This document shows positions 8,180 through 17,031 of a stretch of 35,907 nt of DNA, piece by piece. Both the position numbers and the translations under genes were made by a program. Source of the stretch: Candidatus Kerfeldbacteria bacterium RIFCSPHIGHO2_12_FULL_48_17 (GTDB lineage Bacteria; Patescibacteriota; Patescibacteriia; HO2-48-17); NCBI GenBank assembly GCA_001818775.1, contig MHKD01000041.1, positions 1-35,907 on the forward strand. Reading direction: 5' to 3'. Numbering within the stretch: position 1 is the stretch's first letter; each line of letters opens with the position of its first letter. The notes beneath the pieces are model-generated. The model was not told the DNA's origin. It was given only the letters and a program-made list of their open reading frames with translations, and did not search any database.

Positions 8180-9303
8180 AAATAGCCATAGACGCGCGAT
8201 TTTACGGAGGTGAAAAAGCGAAAGGTTTGGGGAGGTATACCCAAAAACTCATTTTTCATTTGCAGGAGATTGACAGGGAGAACGACTACTTCATACTTTT
8301 GCAGCATGAGGATTACGAAAAAATCACCTTCACCAACAAGAAATTTCAAAAAGTTCTGGCGGATTTTCATTGGTACACGCTTAAAGAACAAATTCGGATG
8401 CCGCGTTTACTGAAAAAATTACAACCCGACATTACGCATTTCCCTCACTACAACGTACCGTTTTTTTTCCGGAAGAAATTCATCGTCACCATTCATGATC
8501 TTATTCTGCACCATTTTCCCACCAAGCGCGCGACGACACTCCCCGCCGCATTGTATTTTTTCAAGCAACTCGGCTACAAAGCGGTGATTCGGCATGCCGT
8601 ACAAGCGGCAAAAAAAGTTATCACCGTTTCCCAGTTTTCCAAAAAAGATATCCTGGAAACATTTCATATACCAGCCGGCAAAGTTGCCGTGACATACGAA
8701 GGTGTTGATAGGCCGCCTGAAAGGCGCACTGATCCCGCTATACTCAAAAAATATCACATCCAAAAACCATATATTCTCTATGTCGGCAATGCCTATCCGC
8801 ACAAAAATTTGGAAATACTTTTGGACGTGGTGAGTGAAATGAAGCGAACGGGTGAAATGGATTGGTCGCTCGTACTGGTCGGTAAAGAAGAATTTTTTTA
8901 CAAACGACTCAAAGAAGAAGCGCGGAGCAAAAACGTTCTCGATAAAGTGCTCTTTACCGGCTTTGTGCCAGACGAACACCTGAGTACGCTCTACCAGCAT
9001 GCTACGGCATATATTTTCCCATCACTGTATGAAGGTTTTGGTCTGCCACCGCTCGAGAGCATGGCGCATGGCACGCCGGTTCTGGCCGCGAACAGTTCTT
9101 CACTCCCGGAAATATTACAGGATAAAGTGCTTTACTTTGATCCAGGGGATAAAAATGGTATAATAAAAGTTCTCAAAGCACTCTTATCAAGTGCTGAATT
9201 ACGGCAAAAAATGAGTGCCGAGGGAAAAAAATATACTAAGGTCTTTGATTGGCGAAAGATGGCGCAGGAAACATATAAAATTTACGAAAACTGCGGCCGG
9301 TGA
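8176..9303 (+). CDS. GT4-type glycosyltransferase
   Basis: I choose ATG 8176 (MKIAIDARFYGGEKAKGLGRY), which gives 375 residues and the usual family start; the upstream in-frame extension only overlaps the preceding gene. Donor-domain motifs are YVGNAYPHKNLE and PSLYEGFGLPPLESMAHGTPV with the two conserved Glu. The gene is coupled to its upstream paralogue by ATGA. Together with the two earlier transferases it would build a short repeat unit on the lipid carrier. Confidence 0.88.
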   Translation: MKIAIDARFYGGEKAKGLGRYTQKLIFHLQEIDRENDYFILLQHEDYEKITFTNKKFQKVLADFHWYTLKEQIRMPRLLKKLQPDITHFPHYNVPFFFRKKFIVTIHDLILHHFPTKRATTLPAALYFFKQLGYKAVIRHAVQAAKKVITVSQFSKKDILETFHIPAGKVAVTYEGVDRPPERRTDPAILKKYHIQKPYILYVGNAYPHKNLEILLDVVSEMKRTGEMDWSLVLVGKEEFFYKRLKEEARSKNVLDKVLFTGFVPDEHLSTLYQHATAYIFPSLYEGFGLPPLESMAHGTPVLAANSSSLPEILQDKVLYFDPGDKNGIIKVLKALLSSAELRQKMSAEGKKYTKVFDWRKMAQETYKIYENCGR

Positions 9304-9344
9304 TCAAATAACCCGTGATTCGCCCAAAGATTTTTTCGGCACAA

Positions 9345-11819
9345 ATGTCTCCAAAGAAAAAAACACAATCAAAAATACAGCAGCGCAAACAAGTCATAAC
9401 CGTGCGCACCACGGCTTTTTCTGTTCCCCAGGAAAATATCATCAATCTGAAAAAATCCACGGAATCAGGCAAAAATTCCCAAGCATCAACACAAGGACAA
9501 AACAATAAAACAAGACATTTTTTTCGGCGGAGAAGAGAAAAAGCAGAAGCATTCGATGCATCAAAAAACGGAAATGAACCACAACAGACGTCGCGAAATA
9601 TTTTCTTCCGGCCACTGCCCGAGCAATCAACCGCAAAAAAACTTTTTCTCAAAAGCCATTTTGCGGTAACCCCAAAGCCAACAGCTAAGCCGAATCTTTA
9701 CCAGCAATCCCAGCAACGTCAACCTGGGACGCAGCAGCCCCGGCTTCAGCCGCCGCCCCAAGAACGATTGCAAACGCCGCAACCGCAACAACGACCCAAA
9801 AGAAAACCTATACATTGGCCAAAACTCAAGCTCCCATCAAAAAAAGTCTTCATGCGGCAGCTTGCTATTTTTATCGTTGGCGCGGTGGTTCTTGTGACAC
9901 CCATTTACGCTTCGAGTCTGTATACCAAAGCCACCGTCGAAAAAGAAGCCCTCATCGCACATACCAAAGCCGGAATCGAACAACTTCAAACCGGCATTGA
10001 TCTTCTTATGGTCGGCGAAAAAGAAGAAGCTCGTGACGCCTTTATTCAGGCCAACCAAACATTCACCAAAGCGGAAAAAGAACTCAAAGGCGCGACGATC
10101 GGCCTCACATTTATCATAAAAAAACTCCCGGGCCCGGGAAAGCAGGTAGCTGCGGCTGACAATATCATTCAGGCCGGACGGGAAGCGGCGCAAGCCGGCG
10201 AGCAGATCGCCAAATCCATACAGGCCATAGAAGCACTCGGTACGATTTTTCAAAATAAAGATCAAGAGGTGCAGCTGACCGAAGCCCTGGTGGTGGCCAA
10301 GCGCGCCCTTGATCCGGCAATCGAGCACATAAAAAATGCCATCAGTTATGTCAAAAAAATAGACGGCAGTGTCATACCGGAAGAAAATAAACCGATGTTT
10401 GATCTCGTGCAAAGTAAACTCCCACTGGCCGAAACCACACTGAACCAGGTCAACGGCCTTTTCAACGGTCTCCTTACCGTACTCGGACACGACCAGAAAC
10501 AGCGCTACCTGCTCGTGTTTGGGAACAATGACGAACTCCGCGCATCTCTGGGATTCATCGGGGGTTTTGCGCTGATTGATATTGATGAAGGACGTGTGGA
10601 TGCCGTCGAAGTTCCGGGCGGCGGTATTTACGATGCTTCGAGCTGGCTTGATCAAAAACTGCAGGCACCGGCGCCTTTGCGTCTGGTGAATGCGCACTGG
10701 TTTATGCAGGACGCCAACTGGTGGCCCGACTGGCCCGCGTCGGCTCAAAAGCTGATGTGGTTCTATGAACACAGTCAGGGTCCAACCGTTGACGGTGTCA
10801 TCGGAATCACGCCGGATATTATCGAGCGCTTACTCATGATTACCGGTCCGATTGATATGACGAAAGATTACGGTGAGATTATAGACAGCACCAATTTCCG
10901 GCGCATTGCCCAGGAGTCATCAGAAGTCGATTTGAAAGGCACCGAAACGCCCAAGCAGCTGCTGGCCGACCTCACCCCGATTTTACTTGATAGGGTATTT
11001 CAGCTTAAAAAAGAAGACATACTGCCGACACTCATGGCACTCAATGAAGCGATCACCGAACGCGAGATGCTGATCTATTTCCGGGATGCGAAGCTCGAGC
11101 AGCAAATGCGCGATTTCGGCTGGGCGGGGGAAATCGCAGCCACGGATAAGGATTATTTGGCAATCATCAAAACCAACATTGCCGGTGGAAAAACCGACGG
11201 TGTCATTGACGACAGTGTCAGTCATGATGTAAACATAGCAGGCGATGGGAGTATCAACGATACGGTGACATACACTCGTGTTCACAACGGCGATCCAAAA
11301 AATATTTTACAGGGAATAAAAAATACTTCATTTATCAGATTTTATGTGCCCGAAGGAAGTACACTCGTGCGAGCGGAAGGATTCAGCGACATTCCTGATG
11401 CGAAATTTTCGACACCGGACGCAGACGCGGTTGTTGATGAAGATTTCGTGAAAAACGAGGGCACGATTGTCACTGATGAAATCACTGGTACACGCATCCA
11501 AAACAGTTTCGGGAAAACCGTGTTTGGAAACTGGCTGGAAGTGGCGCCGGGAGAAGGCAAGACTGTGACCATTGAATACAGGTTGCCGTTCAGGCTCGAT
11601 GTCAGTAATAAAACACAGGCGCAGACATTCAGTGTCCTGTATCAGAAACAGGCCGGCGCGCGGGCCATGACGATGAACACCAAAGTCAGATACCCCAAAG
11701 GCGTTGCCATCACCAAAGCCTTTCCCGAGGAAAGTAACGAAACCGCGAACGGTGCCACGCTGACAACCAATCTGAAAGCCGATGTTTTCTTTGGCGTACT
11801 TACGCAGGCGGCACCGTAA
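9345..11819 (+). CDS. DUF4012 membrane-anchored protein with low-complexity N-terminus
   Basis: ATG 9345 (MSPKKK) gives 824 residues; GTG 9315 is a possible earlier start. The first ~165 residues are disordered, basic and then rich in Gln and Pro. One membrane segment follows (about 175-195, LAIFIVGAVVLVTPIY), and the rest is outside. After an Ala/Glu-rich helical stretch comes the DUF4012 signature RYLLVFGNNDELRASLGFIGG, found widely in Actinobacteria and CPR bacteria but without a known activity. The C-terminal ~150 residues look beta-rich. Its place between glycosyltransferases and murJ suggests a role in transferring or anchoring the surface polymer, which is inference only. Confidence 0.82.
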   Translation: MSPKKKTQSKIQQRKQVITVRTTAFSVPQENIINLKKSTESGKNSQASTQGQNNKTRHFFRRRREKAEAFDASKNGNEPQQTSRNIFFRPLPEQSTAKKLFLKSHFAVTPKPTAKPNLYQQSQQRQPGTQQPRLQPPPQERLQTPQPQQRPKRKPIHWPKLKLPSKKVFMRQLAIFIVGAVVLVTPIYASSLYTKATVEKEALIAHTKAGIEQLQTGIDLLMVGEKEEARDAFIQANQTFTKAEKELKGATIGLTFIIKKLPGPGKQVAAADNIIQAGREAAQAGEQIAKSIQAIEALGTIFQNKDQEVQLTEALVVAKRALDPAIEHIKNAISYVKKIDGSVIPEENKPMFDLVQSKLPLAETTLNQVNGLFNGLLTVLGHDQKQRYLLVFGNNDELRASLGFIGGFALIDIDEGRVDAVEVPGGGIYDASSWLDQKLQAPAPLRLVNAHWFMQDANWWPDWPASAQKLMWFYEHSQGPTVDGVIGITPDIIERLLMITGPIDMTKDYGEIIDSTNFRRIAQESSEVDLKGTETPKQLLADLTPILLDRVFQLKKEDILPTLMALNEAITEREMLIYFRDAKLEQQMRDFGWAGEIAATDKDYLAIIKTNIAGGKTDGVIDDSVSHDVNIAGDGSINDTVTYTRVHNGDPKNILQGIKNTSFIRFYVPEGSTLVRAEGFSDIPDAKFSTPDADAVVDEDFVKNEGTIVTDEITGTRIQNSFGKTVFGNWLEVAPGEGKTVTIEYRLPFRLDVSNKTQAQTFSVLYQKQAGARAMTMNTKVRYPKGVAITKAFPEESNETANGATLTTNLKADVFFGVLTQAAP

Positions 11820-11829
11820 TCCATAAAGC

Positions 11830-13473
11830 ATGATCAAAAATCAGCTGCAAAAACTCCAGAACACGATTATCGGCGGGGCCATCATCATCGGCCTGGCCTC
11901 TGTTTTGAGTCGCCTGACCGGCCTGCTGAGAGACAATATTTTCGCCCGAAAATTCGGAGCAGGCGAAACCCTCGACATTTACTATGCTGCTTTCAAAGTT
12001 CCTGATTTTATTTTCAATATTCTCATACTCGGCGCACTCTTCGCATCATTCATTCCCGTCTTTCTCGAATACTGGAACAAAGACCACGACGAAGCCTGGG
12101 ACACGGTCAGTTCAGTGCTCAACATTCTCCTCGCCGGCCTGCTCATTTTCGGCGGTCTGGCTTTTATTTTTGCCAATCCGCTCAGCAACCTGCTCGTACC
12201 GGGTTGGTCACCGGAACTCAAAGCCCAAACAGCCGAACTGACGCGCATCATGCTGCTCAGTATGTTTTTCTTCGGCATCAGCAATATTTTTTCCGGTATT
12301 CTCAGCTCCTTCCGCCGTTTTTCCGCGTATGCGATCGCACCGATCCTTTATAACGTCGGCATCATTATCGGTACGGTGTGGTTTTATGACATCTTCGGTA
12401 TCAAGGGTTTGGCGTACGGCGTTGTGCTGGGTTCACTTCTACACCTCCTCATCCAACTTCCGGCCGTTCTGCGAACCGGTTTCACCTGGCGCGCCACGTT
12501 CGATATCAAAAACCCCGGTGCCAGAAAAATTTTCCGCCTGATGGTGCCGCGTTCACTGGCCCTCGCCGCCGGTCAAATCAATATCCTGATTATCACCATC
12601 ATTGCTTCGGCGCTTCCGGCCCGCAGTCTCACCATCTGGGGCTGGGCTGACAACCTGCAGCATTTCCCGATCAATGTTTTCGGTGTATCACTCGCGCTGT
12701 CCGCCTTTCCCGTTTTCAGTCAGGCCTTCATCGAAAAAGACCAGAAAAAGTTCAAACAGGCCTTTTCCGACAGTTTCCGTCGTATTCTCTTTTTCATTAT
12801 TCCCATCAGCGTCGCCACACTCCTGCTGCGCGCGCAGATTGTCCGCCTTGTGCTCGGTGTCGGCGCCGGCAACTTCGGCTGGGATGACACCTTCGACACG
12901 GCCCAAACCCTGGGATTTTTCTCAATATCGCTCTTCGCGCAGGCATCCATACCGCTCCTGGCCCGCACCTTTTTCGCCCGCCAGGATACCAAAACTCCGG
13001 TGGTCATCAGCATTTTTACCGTAGTTGTGAACGCTGTGCTGGCCTGGTGGCTGGCATCATTTATGGGTATCTTTGGCTTAGCTCTGGCCTTTTCCCTGTC
13101 ATCACTCTTGAACATGCTGCTGCTTCTTGCTACATTGCGTGTACATATCGGCTACCTCGACGATAAGCAGATCACCAGCTCAACGCTGAAGATCGTTATT
13201 GCCTCGGGGGTGATGGGTGTCATCATCCAGGGCGCAAAATATTTTTTGGACGAATACCTCGTTAACACACACACATATGTCGGCATACTGACCCAGACCC
13301 TCGGCGCACTCTTTATGGGTGCTCTCATCTATCTCGTCATCGCTGTCTATGGTAATTTTTCCGAAGCCCTCATGGTGAAAAGCTGGCTCCTCAAAGCCAA
13401 ACAACTGCTTTTGAACGCCGGTAATGGAAACGGTGGCAACGGCAGCGGCATGAGCAAGGGCGTAAAAAAATAA
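11830..13473 (+). CDS. murJ: Lipid II flippase MurJ
   Basis: The 547-residue polytopic protein belongs to the MOP exporter superfamily. Typical MurJ segments are GLASVLSRLTGLLRDNIFARKFG, in which the Arg residues line the cavity, DIYYAAFKVPDFIFNIL, and FSGILSSFRRFSAYAIAPILYN. About 13-14 hydrophobic segments are apparent. MurJ moves lipid-linked peptidoglycan precursor across the membrane. The short C-terminal tail (NGNGGNGSG) is glycine-rich. The gene ends the polysaccharide cluster; a role as Wzx-like flippase for the EPS lipid is an alternative, but the N-terminal sequence favours MurJ. Confidence 0.88.
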   Translation: MIKNQLQKLQNTIIGGAIIIGLASVLSRLTGLLRDNIFARKFGAGETLDIYYAAFKVPDFIFNILILGALFASFIPVFLEYWNKDHDEAWDTVSSVLNILLAGLLIFGGLAFIFANPLSNLLVPGWSPELKAQTAELTRIMLLSMFFFGISNIFSGILSSFRRFSAYAIAPILYNVGIIIGTVWFYDIFGIKGLAYGVVLGSLLHLLIQLPAVLRTGFTWRATFDIKNPGARKIFRLMVPRSLALAAGQINILIITIIASALPARSLTIWGWADNLQHFPINVFGVSLALSAFPVFSQAFIEKDQKKFKQAFSDSFRRILFFIIPISVATLLLRAQIVRLVLGVGAGNFGWDDTFDTAQTLGFFSISLFAQASIPLLARTFFARQDTKTPVVISIFTVVVNAVLAWWLASFMGIFGLALAFSLSSLLNMLLLLATLRVHIGYLDDKQITSSTLKIVIASGVMGVIIQGAKYFLDEYLVNTHTYVGILTQTLGALFMGALIYLVIAVYGNFSEALMVKSWLLKAKQLLLNAGNGNGGNGSGMSKGVKK

Positions 13474-13489
13474 CCTACGATTACACTTC

Positions 13490-14275
13490 ATGCAAATTCA
13501 TTTTCTTACCATCAATATTTGGTGCGGTGGAATTCTTTTGCGCCCACTTTTACGTTATCTCAAAGAAACCGATGCCGATATTATTAACATGCAGGAAGTC
13601 TTCAATGGTTACGGCCAGAATCCAGCCGCACAACCGAAGGATCAAACTCCACCTCCGGAAAAGCGTTTTCGCACTTTGGAAATATTTACCAAAGAACTCA
13701 ATTACCCATACATGCATTTTGCGCCGGAATGTATGCGCAAACTAAAAGAGGGAACATTTGAGCATGGTATCGCAACATTCTCAAAATATCCAATCGTGTC
13801 GTCAAAAGTAACATTCACGCACGGGGCATACGGCGAAATAGAGGAAAAACGGGAATTATTCAGTCAGATGCCGCGGAATTTGCAGCACAACGTCATCGAC
13901 GCCAACGGTACCAAACTGAATATTTTCAACACCCACGGTATCTGGGGCGAAGATGGCCGTGACACTCCTGAACGCATCACACTCGGCAAAACCATCGCCA
14001 AACATGTCGCCAGAATTGAACACACCGTACTCAGCGGCGATTTCAACATGGATCCGAACATCGAAGCGACGAGTTACATAGAAAAACATCTCGAGAGCGT
14101 CTTCAAAAACGAACTCACCTCAACATTTAACATGAAGCGCAAAGACAGCCCCGGATATGCCACGGCCGTTGCCGATATGATTTTCACCAGTCCCGATATT
14201 CACGTCACCAACAAGGCCTGCGATCTCGTTGACGTCAGCGATCATCTGCCGCTGCGCATCACATTCGAAATATAA
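13490..14275 (+). CDS. Endonuclease/exonuclease/phosphatase (EEP) family protein
   Basis: The 261-residue protein contains the EEP motifs in order: LTINIWCGG (metal-site Asn), NMQEVF (catalytic Glu), FNTHGIWG, SGDFNMDP (Asp and Asn) and the final SDHLPL with the catalytic His. These Mg-dependent phosphoesterases act on DNA, phosphoinositides or sphingomyelin-type lipids. No signal peptide is seen, so the enzyme is probably cytoplasmic, and its substrate is unknown. It ends one base before lepA and is likely co-transcribed with it. Confidence 0.82.
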   Translation: MQIHFLTINIWCGGILLRPLLRYLKETDADIINMQEVFNGYGQNPAAQPKDQTPPPEKRFRTLEIFTKELNYPYMHFAPECMRKLKEGTFEHGIATFSKYPIVSSKVTFTHGAYGEIEEKRELFSQMPRNLQHNVIDANGTKLNIFNTHGIWGEDGRDTPERITLGKTIAKHVARIEHTVLSGDFNMDPNIEATSYIEKHLESVFKNELTSTFNMKRKDSPGYATAVADMIFTSPDIHVTNKACDLVDVSDHLPLRITFEI

Positions 14276-14276
14276 C

Positions 14277-16085
14277 ATGCCCATCAATCAAGCCCACATC
14301 CGAAATTTTTGCATCATCGCTCACATCGACCATGGTAAATCCACCCTGGCTGACCGGCTTTTGGAATTTACCGGTACTATCGATAAGCGCGCCATGAAAG
14401 ATCAGGTTCTGGATCAGATGGATATCGAACGCGAGCGGGGAATCACCATCAAACTGCAGCCGGTGCGCATGGAATATACGTATCGAGGCGAAAAATACAT
14501 TCTCAACCTTATCGACACGCCCGGACACGTTGACTTCACCTATGAAGTTTCCCGTTCACTGCAGGCCTGCGAAGGAGCGCTCCTGGTCGTTGATGCCACG
14601 CAGGGTATAGAAGCCCAAACCCTGGCCAACCTCTATCTGGCCTTCGATCAAAATCTGGAAATTATTCCGGTCGTCAATAAAATTGATCTGCCCGCCGCTG
14701 ATCCCGACAAAGTCAGCCACGAAATTATGAAACTCATCGGTTGCAAAAAAGAAGATATTATTCTGGCTTCCGGCAAAGTCGGCACCGGCGTTGCCGATAT
14801 TCTCAAGGCCGTCATCGAACGCATAGCAGCGCCAACGGGCAACCACGACGCGCCATCACGCGCCCTTATTTTTGATTCGGTCTATGACGATTACCGCGGC
14901 GTTATCACCTACCTGCGCATGGTTGATGGCTCCATAAAAAAAGGTGAAGAACTGCTCCTGATGGCGCAAAAAAATCCAACCCAGGCCCTTGACACCGGTT
15001 TTTTCAAACCGCAACTCGTGAGTACGCCGCAGCTGCAAACCGGCGAAATCGGTTATATTGTCACCGGGTTCAAAGATATTGAAGCCGCCCGCGTTGGCGA
15101 TACGGTCACGGCCAAAGCGACCGGCAAACAGGCGCATAAAGCGCTGCCGGGGTATAAGCAGGTCAAGCCCATGGTATATGCGGGAATTTTTTGCAAAGAT
15201 GGCAGTGACTATCCTGATCTCAAAAAAGCTATGGCTAAACTCAAGCTCAATGATTCCAGTTTGCAGTACGAAGTTGAAAATTCACCAGCACTGGGTTTTG
15301 GTTTTCGCTGCGGCTTTCTGGGTTTGCTGCATATGGAAGTGGTGCAGGAGCGTCTCAAGCGTGAAGCTAATCTGGATGTTATGGTAACGGCGCCTTCGGT
15401 AGAATATAAAGTGACACTTTCCAGTGGCGAAAAAGTTGCCGTCACCAGCCCACTGGAAATGCCGGATCCGAGTACCATTCAAAAAATCGAAGAGCCAGTG
15501 GCGAAGGTGGATATTGTTACCCCAACGGAATATATCGGCGCCATCATGCAACTGGTCAAAGAAAAAAAGGGCAATCCCACCGGCAATGAAATGGAATACC
15601 TCGATGAATTACGCGTCATCCTGCATTATGAAGTGCCCCTGTCAGGCGTCGTGTCTGATTTTCATGACCGTCTCAAAAATGTCAGCGCCGGTTATGCGTC
15701 CATGAATTATGAGCTCAGTGGTTGGAAAGAAGCTGACGTGGTGCGACTTGATATTCTTGTCGCCGGAGATATCACCGAGCCGCTTTCCAGTATGGTGTAC
15801 CGCGATTCCGCCTTTTATGTCGGTCGAAAGATTGTTGCGGCCCTCAAAGATATTCTGCCGCGGCAGATGTTTGAAGTCCGCCTGCAGGCAGCCATCGGCG
15901 CCAAAATCATTGCCTCGGAACGTATTTCCGCCATGAGAAAAGATGTGACGGCCAAACTCTACGGTGGTGATGTCACCAGAAAACGAAAGTTGCTCGAAAA
16001 ACAGAAAAAGGGCAAACAGCGGATGAAAACCCAGGGCAAAGTGGATATCCCTCAGGAAGCCTTTTTGACGATTCTAAAAAAATAA
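14277..16085 (+). CDS. lepA: Elongation factor 4 (LepA), ribosome back-translocase GTPase
   Basis: Starting at ATG 14277 (MPINQAHIRNF) the protein has 602 residues, the usual LepA length; 16 extra upstream codons overlap the EEP gene and are excluded. GTPase motifs are AHIDHGKST (G1), ERGITIK (G2), DTPGHVDF (G3), NKIDLP (G4) and ASGKVGTG (G5). The LepA-specific C-terminal domain is present, with YGGDVTRKRKLLEKQKKGK and MKTQGKV close to the end. LepA binds the ribosome and helps when elongation or subunit assembly is perturbed. Element D begins 5 bases after the stop. Confidence 0.96.
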   Translation: MPINQAHIRNFCIIAHIDHGKSTLADRLLEFTGTIDKRAMKDQVLDQMDIERERGITIKLQPVRMEYTYRGEKYILNLIDTPGHVDFTYEVSRSLQACEGALLVVDATQGIEAQTLANLYLAFDQNLEIIPVVNKIDLPAADPDKVSHEIMKLIGCKKEDIILASGKVGTGVADILKAVIERIAAPTGNHDAPSRALIFDSVYDDYRGVITYLRMVDGSIKKGEELLLMAQKNPTQALDTGFFKPQLVSTPQLQTGEIGYIVTGFKDIEAARVGDTVTAKATGKQAHKALPGYKQVKPMVYAGIFCKDGSDYPDLKKAMAKLKLNDSSLQYEVENSPALGFGFRCGFLGLLHMEVVQERLKREANLDVMVTAPSVEYKVTLSSGEKVAVTSPLEMPDPSTIQKIEEPVAKVDIVTPTEYIGAIMQLVKEKKGNPTGNEMEYLDELRVILHYEVPLSGVVSDFHDRLKNVSAGYASMNYELSGWKEADVVRLDILVAGDITEPLSSMVYRDSAFYVGRKIVAALKDILPRQMFEVRLQAAIGAKIIASERISAMRKDVTAKLYGGDVTRKRKLLEKQKKGKQRMKTQGKVDIPQEAFLTILKK

Positions 16086-16090
16086 TACCC

Positions 16091-16236
16091 GCATGTGGTG
16101 TATGTGCTTTTGAGGGAGCTCAGTTTGCTTGCCAGGCTGGGTTCCCGATATATCGGGACTGGCATGCAAACTGCGCAGCTGAGGTCGCCGCAGGAGCGAC
16201 CGAAAGCGTGCCCGAAAAGGCACATACATCACATGC
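16091..16236. mobile_element. Element D, 146-bp nested inverted-repeat element
   Basis: The outer 17-base arms GCATGTGGTGTATGTGC (16091-16107) and GCACATACATCACATGC (16220-16236) are inverted repeats with one mismatch. Nested inside are AGTTTGCTTGCCAG paired with CTGGCATGCAAACT, a perfect palindrome CCCGATATATCGGG (16144-16157), and a GGTCGC/GCGACC hairpin. No ORF is credible. It is single copy in this window and lies just after lepA. It could be a mobile element or a structured 3' UTR; the nested design favours DNA or RNA folding. Confidence 0.7.
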
Positions 16237-16243
16237 AGATTAA

Positions 16244-16366
16244 CCTGAATCCCGAAATTCTAACCTTAGCGAAATTTTTAAATCAGTTTTTCCTCTTTTT
16301 CGAACCGTTTACTTTCAAAAATTGCTAGCTTTAGCAAAATAGCATGAAATAATTTCGGGATTCAGG
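16244..16366. mobile_element. Element E, 123-bp inverted-repeat element
   Basis: CCTGAATCCCGAAATT (16244-16259) and AATTTCGGGATTCAGG (16351-16366) are perfect 16-base inverted repeats around an AT-rich interior with TTTCG-type motifs reminiscent of families A-C. It lies 7 bases after element D and just before a TTGACA box. It is single copy here, and no transposase is present. Confidence 0.68.
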
Positions 16367-16375
16367 AGATTATAC

Positions 16376-16404
16376 TTGACAGATTGGCTAAGAATTCACT
16401 GTAA
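16376..16404 (+). promoter_or_regulatory. Weak candidate promoter for the ECF sigma operon
   Basis: TTGACA at 16376-16381 is a perfect -35 box, but the best -10 at usual spacing is TGTAAC (16400-16405, 18-base gap), a poor match. An ECF sigma gene may instead be autoregulated with a different -10, so this call is tentative. Confidence 0.3.
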
Positions 16405-16409
16405 CCAAC

Positions 16410-16440
16410 CCCGACTGTACCAGATAAAGAAGCAGTCGGG
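16410..16440 (+). promoter_or_regulatory. Leader hairpin upstream of the sigma gene
   Basis: CCCGACTG (16410-16417) and CAGTCGGG (16433-16440) form a perfect 8-bp stem with a 15-base loop, 33 bases before the sigma-factor ATG. No T-run follows, so it is not a standard terminator. It may be a leader structure or an operator. Confidence 0.45.
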
Positions 16441-16473
16441 ACATCATTAAACCGTTTCACATGTGCCTCTCAT

Positions 16474-17031
16474 ATGCTCGATAAGCAAGCGGAGCAAGAA
16501 CTCGTAACAGCAGCGCAATCCGGCGATGAAAATGCTATCATTACCCTATATGACGTCTATCTCCCGGCCATATATCGTTTTCTTTTTGCGCAAACCGGCA
16601 ACAAGGAAGATGCCGAAGATATCGCGCAAGACACGCTGACGGAAGCCTTTCGATCGCTGAAAAAATTCCGTGGCCAGGCGCGTTTTAAAAACTGGCTGTA
16701 TCAGATCGCCAAATTCAAACTGGCCGACTGGTGGCGCGCCAAATACAAGCAGCCCATCGTACCACTTGAGGATTTTTGCCCGGTAGCCACGCAGCCAGAC
16801 ATGTTTTTTGATGAAGACCATTCCGTTCTTGATAACATGAAGCAGGACCAAATCCAGAAAATACTGGAAGATTTGCCGGACAATTACAAGCGGGTATTGG
16901 AATACAGGTTTCTGAAAAATTTCTCTTTGAAGGAAACGGCCATCCACATGAACACCACTGAAGGCAACATTAAAGTTATGCAATTCAGAGCGCTCAAAAA
17001 AGCAGCTCAACTTTTTTCCCCAACACTATGA
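16474..17031 (+). CDS. ECF-type RNA polymerase sigma factor
   Basis: The 185-residue protein has sigma region 2 (IYRFLFAQTGNKEDAEDIAQDTLTEAF, the polymerase-binding helix, then FKNWLYQIAKFKLADWWR for -10 recognition). After a linker comes region 4 (LPDNYKRVLEYRFLKNFSLKETAIHMNTTEGNIKVMQFRALKKAA), a helix-turn-helix for the -35 box. Regions 1 and 3 are absent, as in ECF (group 4) sigma factors. The next gene, overlapping by ATGA, encodes a membrane protein of the size and topology of an anti-sigma factor, which suggests an envelope-sensing module. Target genes are unknown. Confidence 0.9.
   Translation: MLDKQAEQELVTAAQSGDENAIITLYDVYLPAIYRFLFAQTGNKEDAEDIAQDTLTEAFRSLKKFRGQARFKNWLYQIAKFKLADWWRAKYKQPIVPLEDFCPVATQPDMFFDEDHSVLDNMKQDQIQKILEDLPDNYKRVLEYRFLKNFSLKETAIHMNTTEGNIKVMQFRALKKAAQLFSPTL

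Noticed and set aside
7037-9303. Possible gene fusion or frameshift between the two adjacent glycosyltransferases
   Set aside because: Both have complete N- and C-terminal GT-B domains and their own starts; the ATGA overlap is normal coupling.
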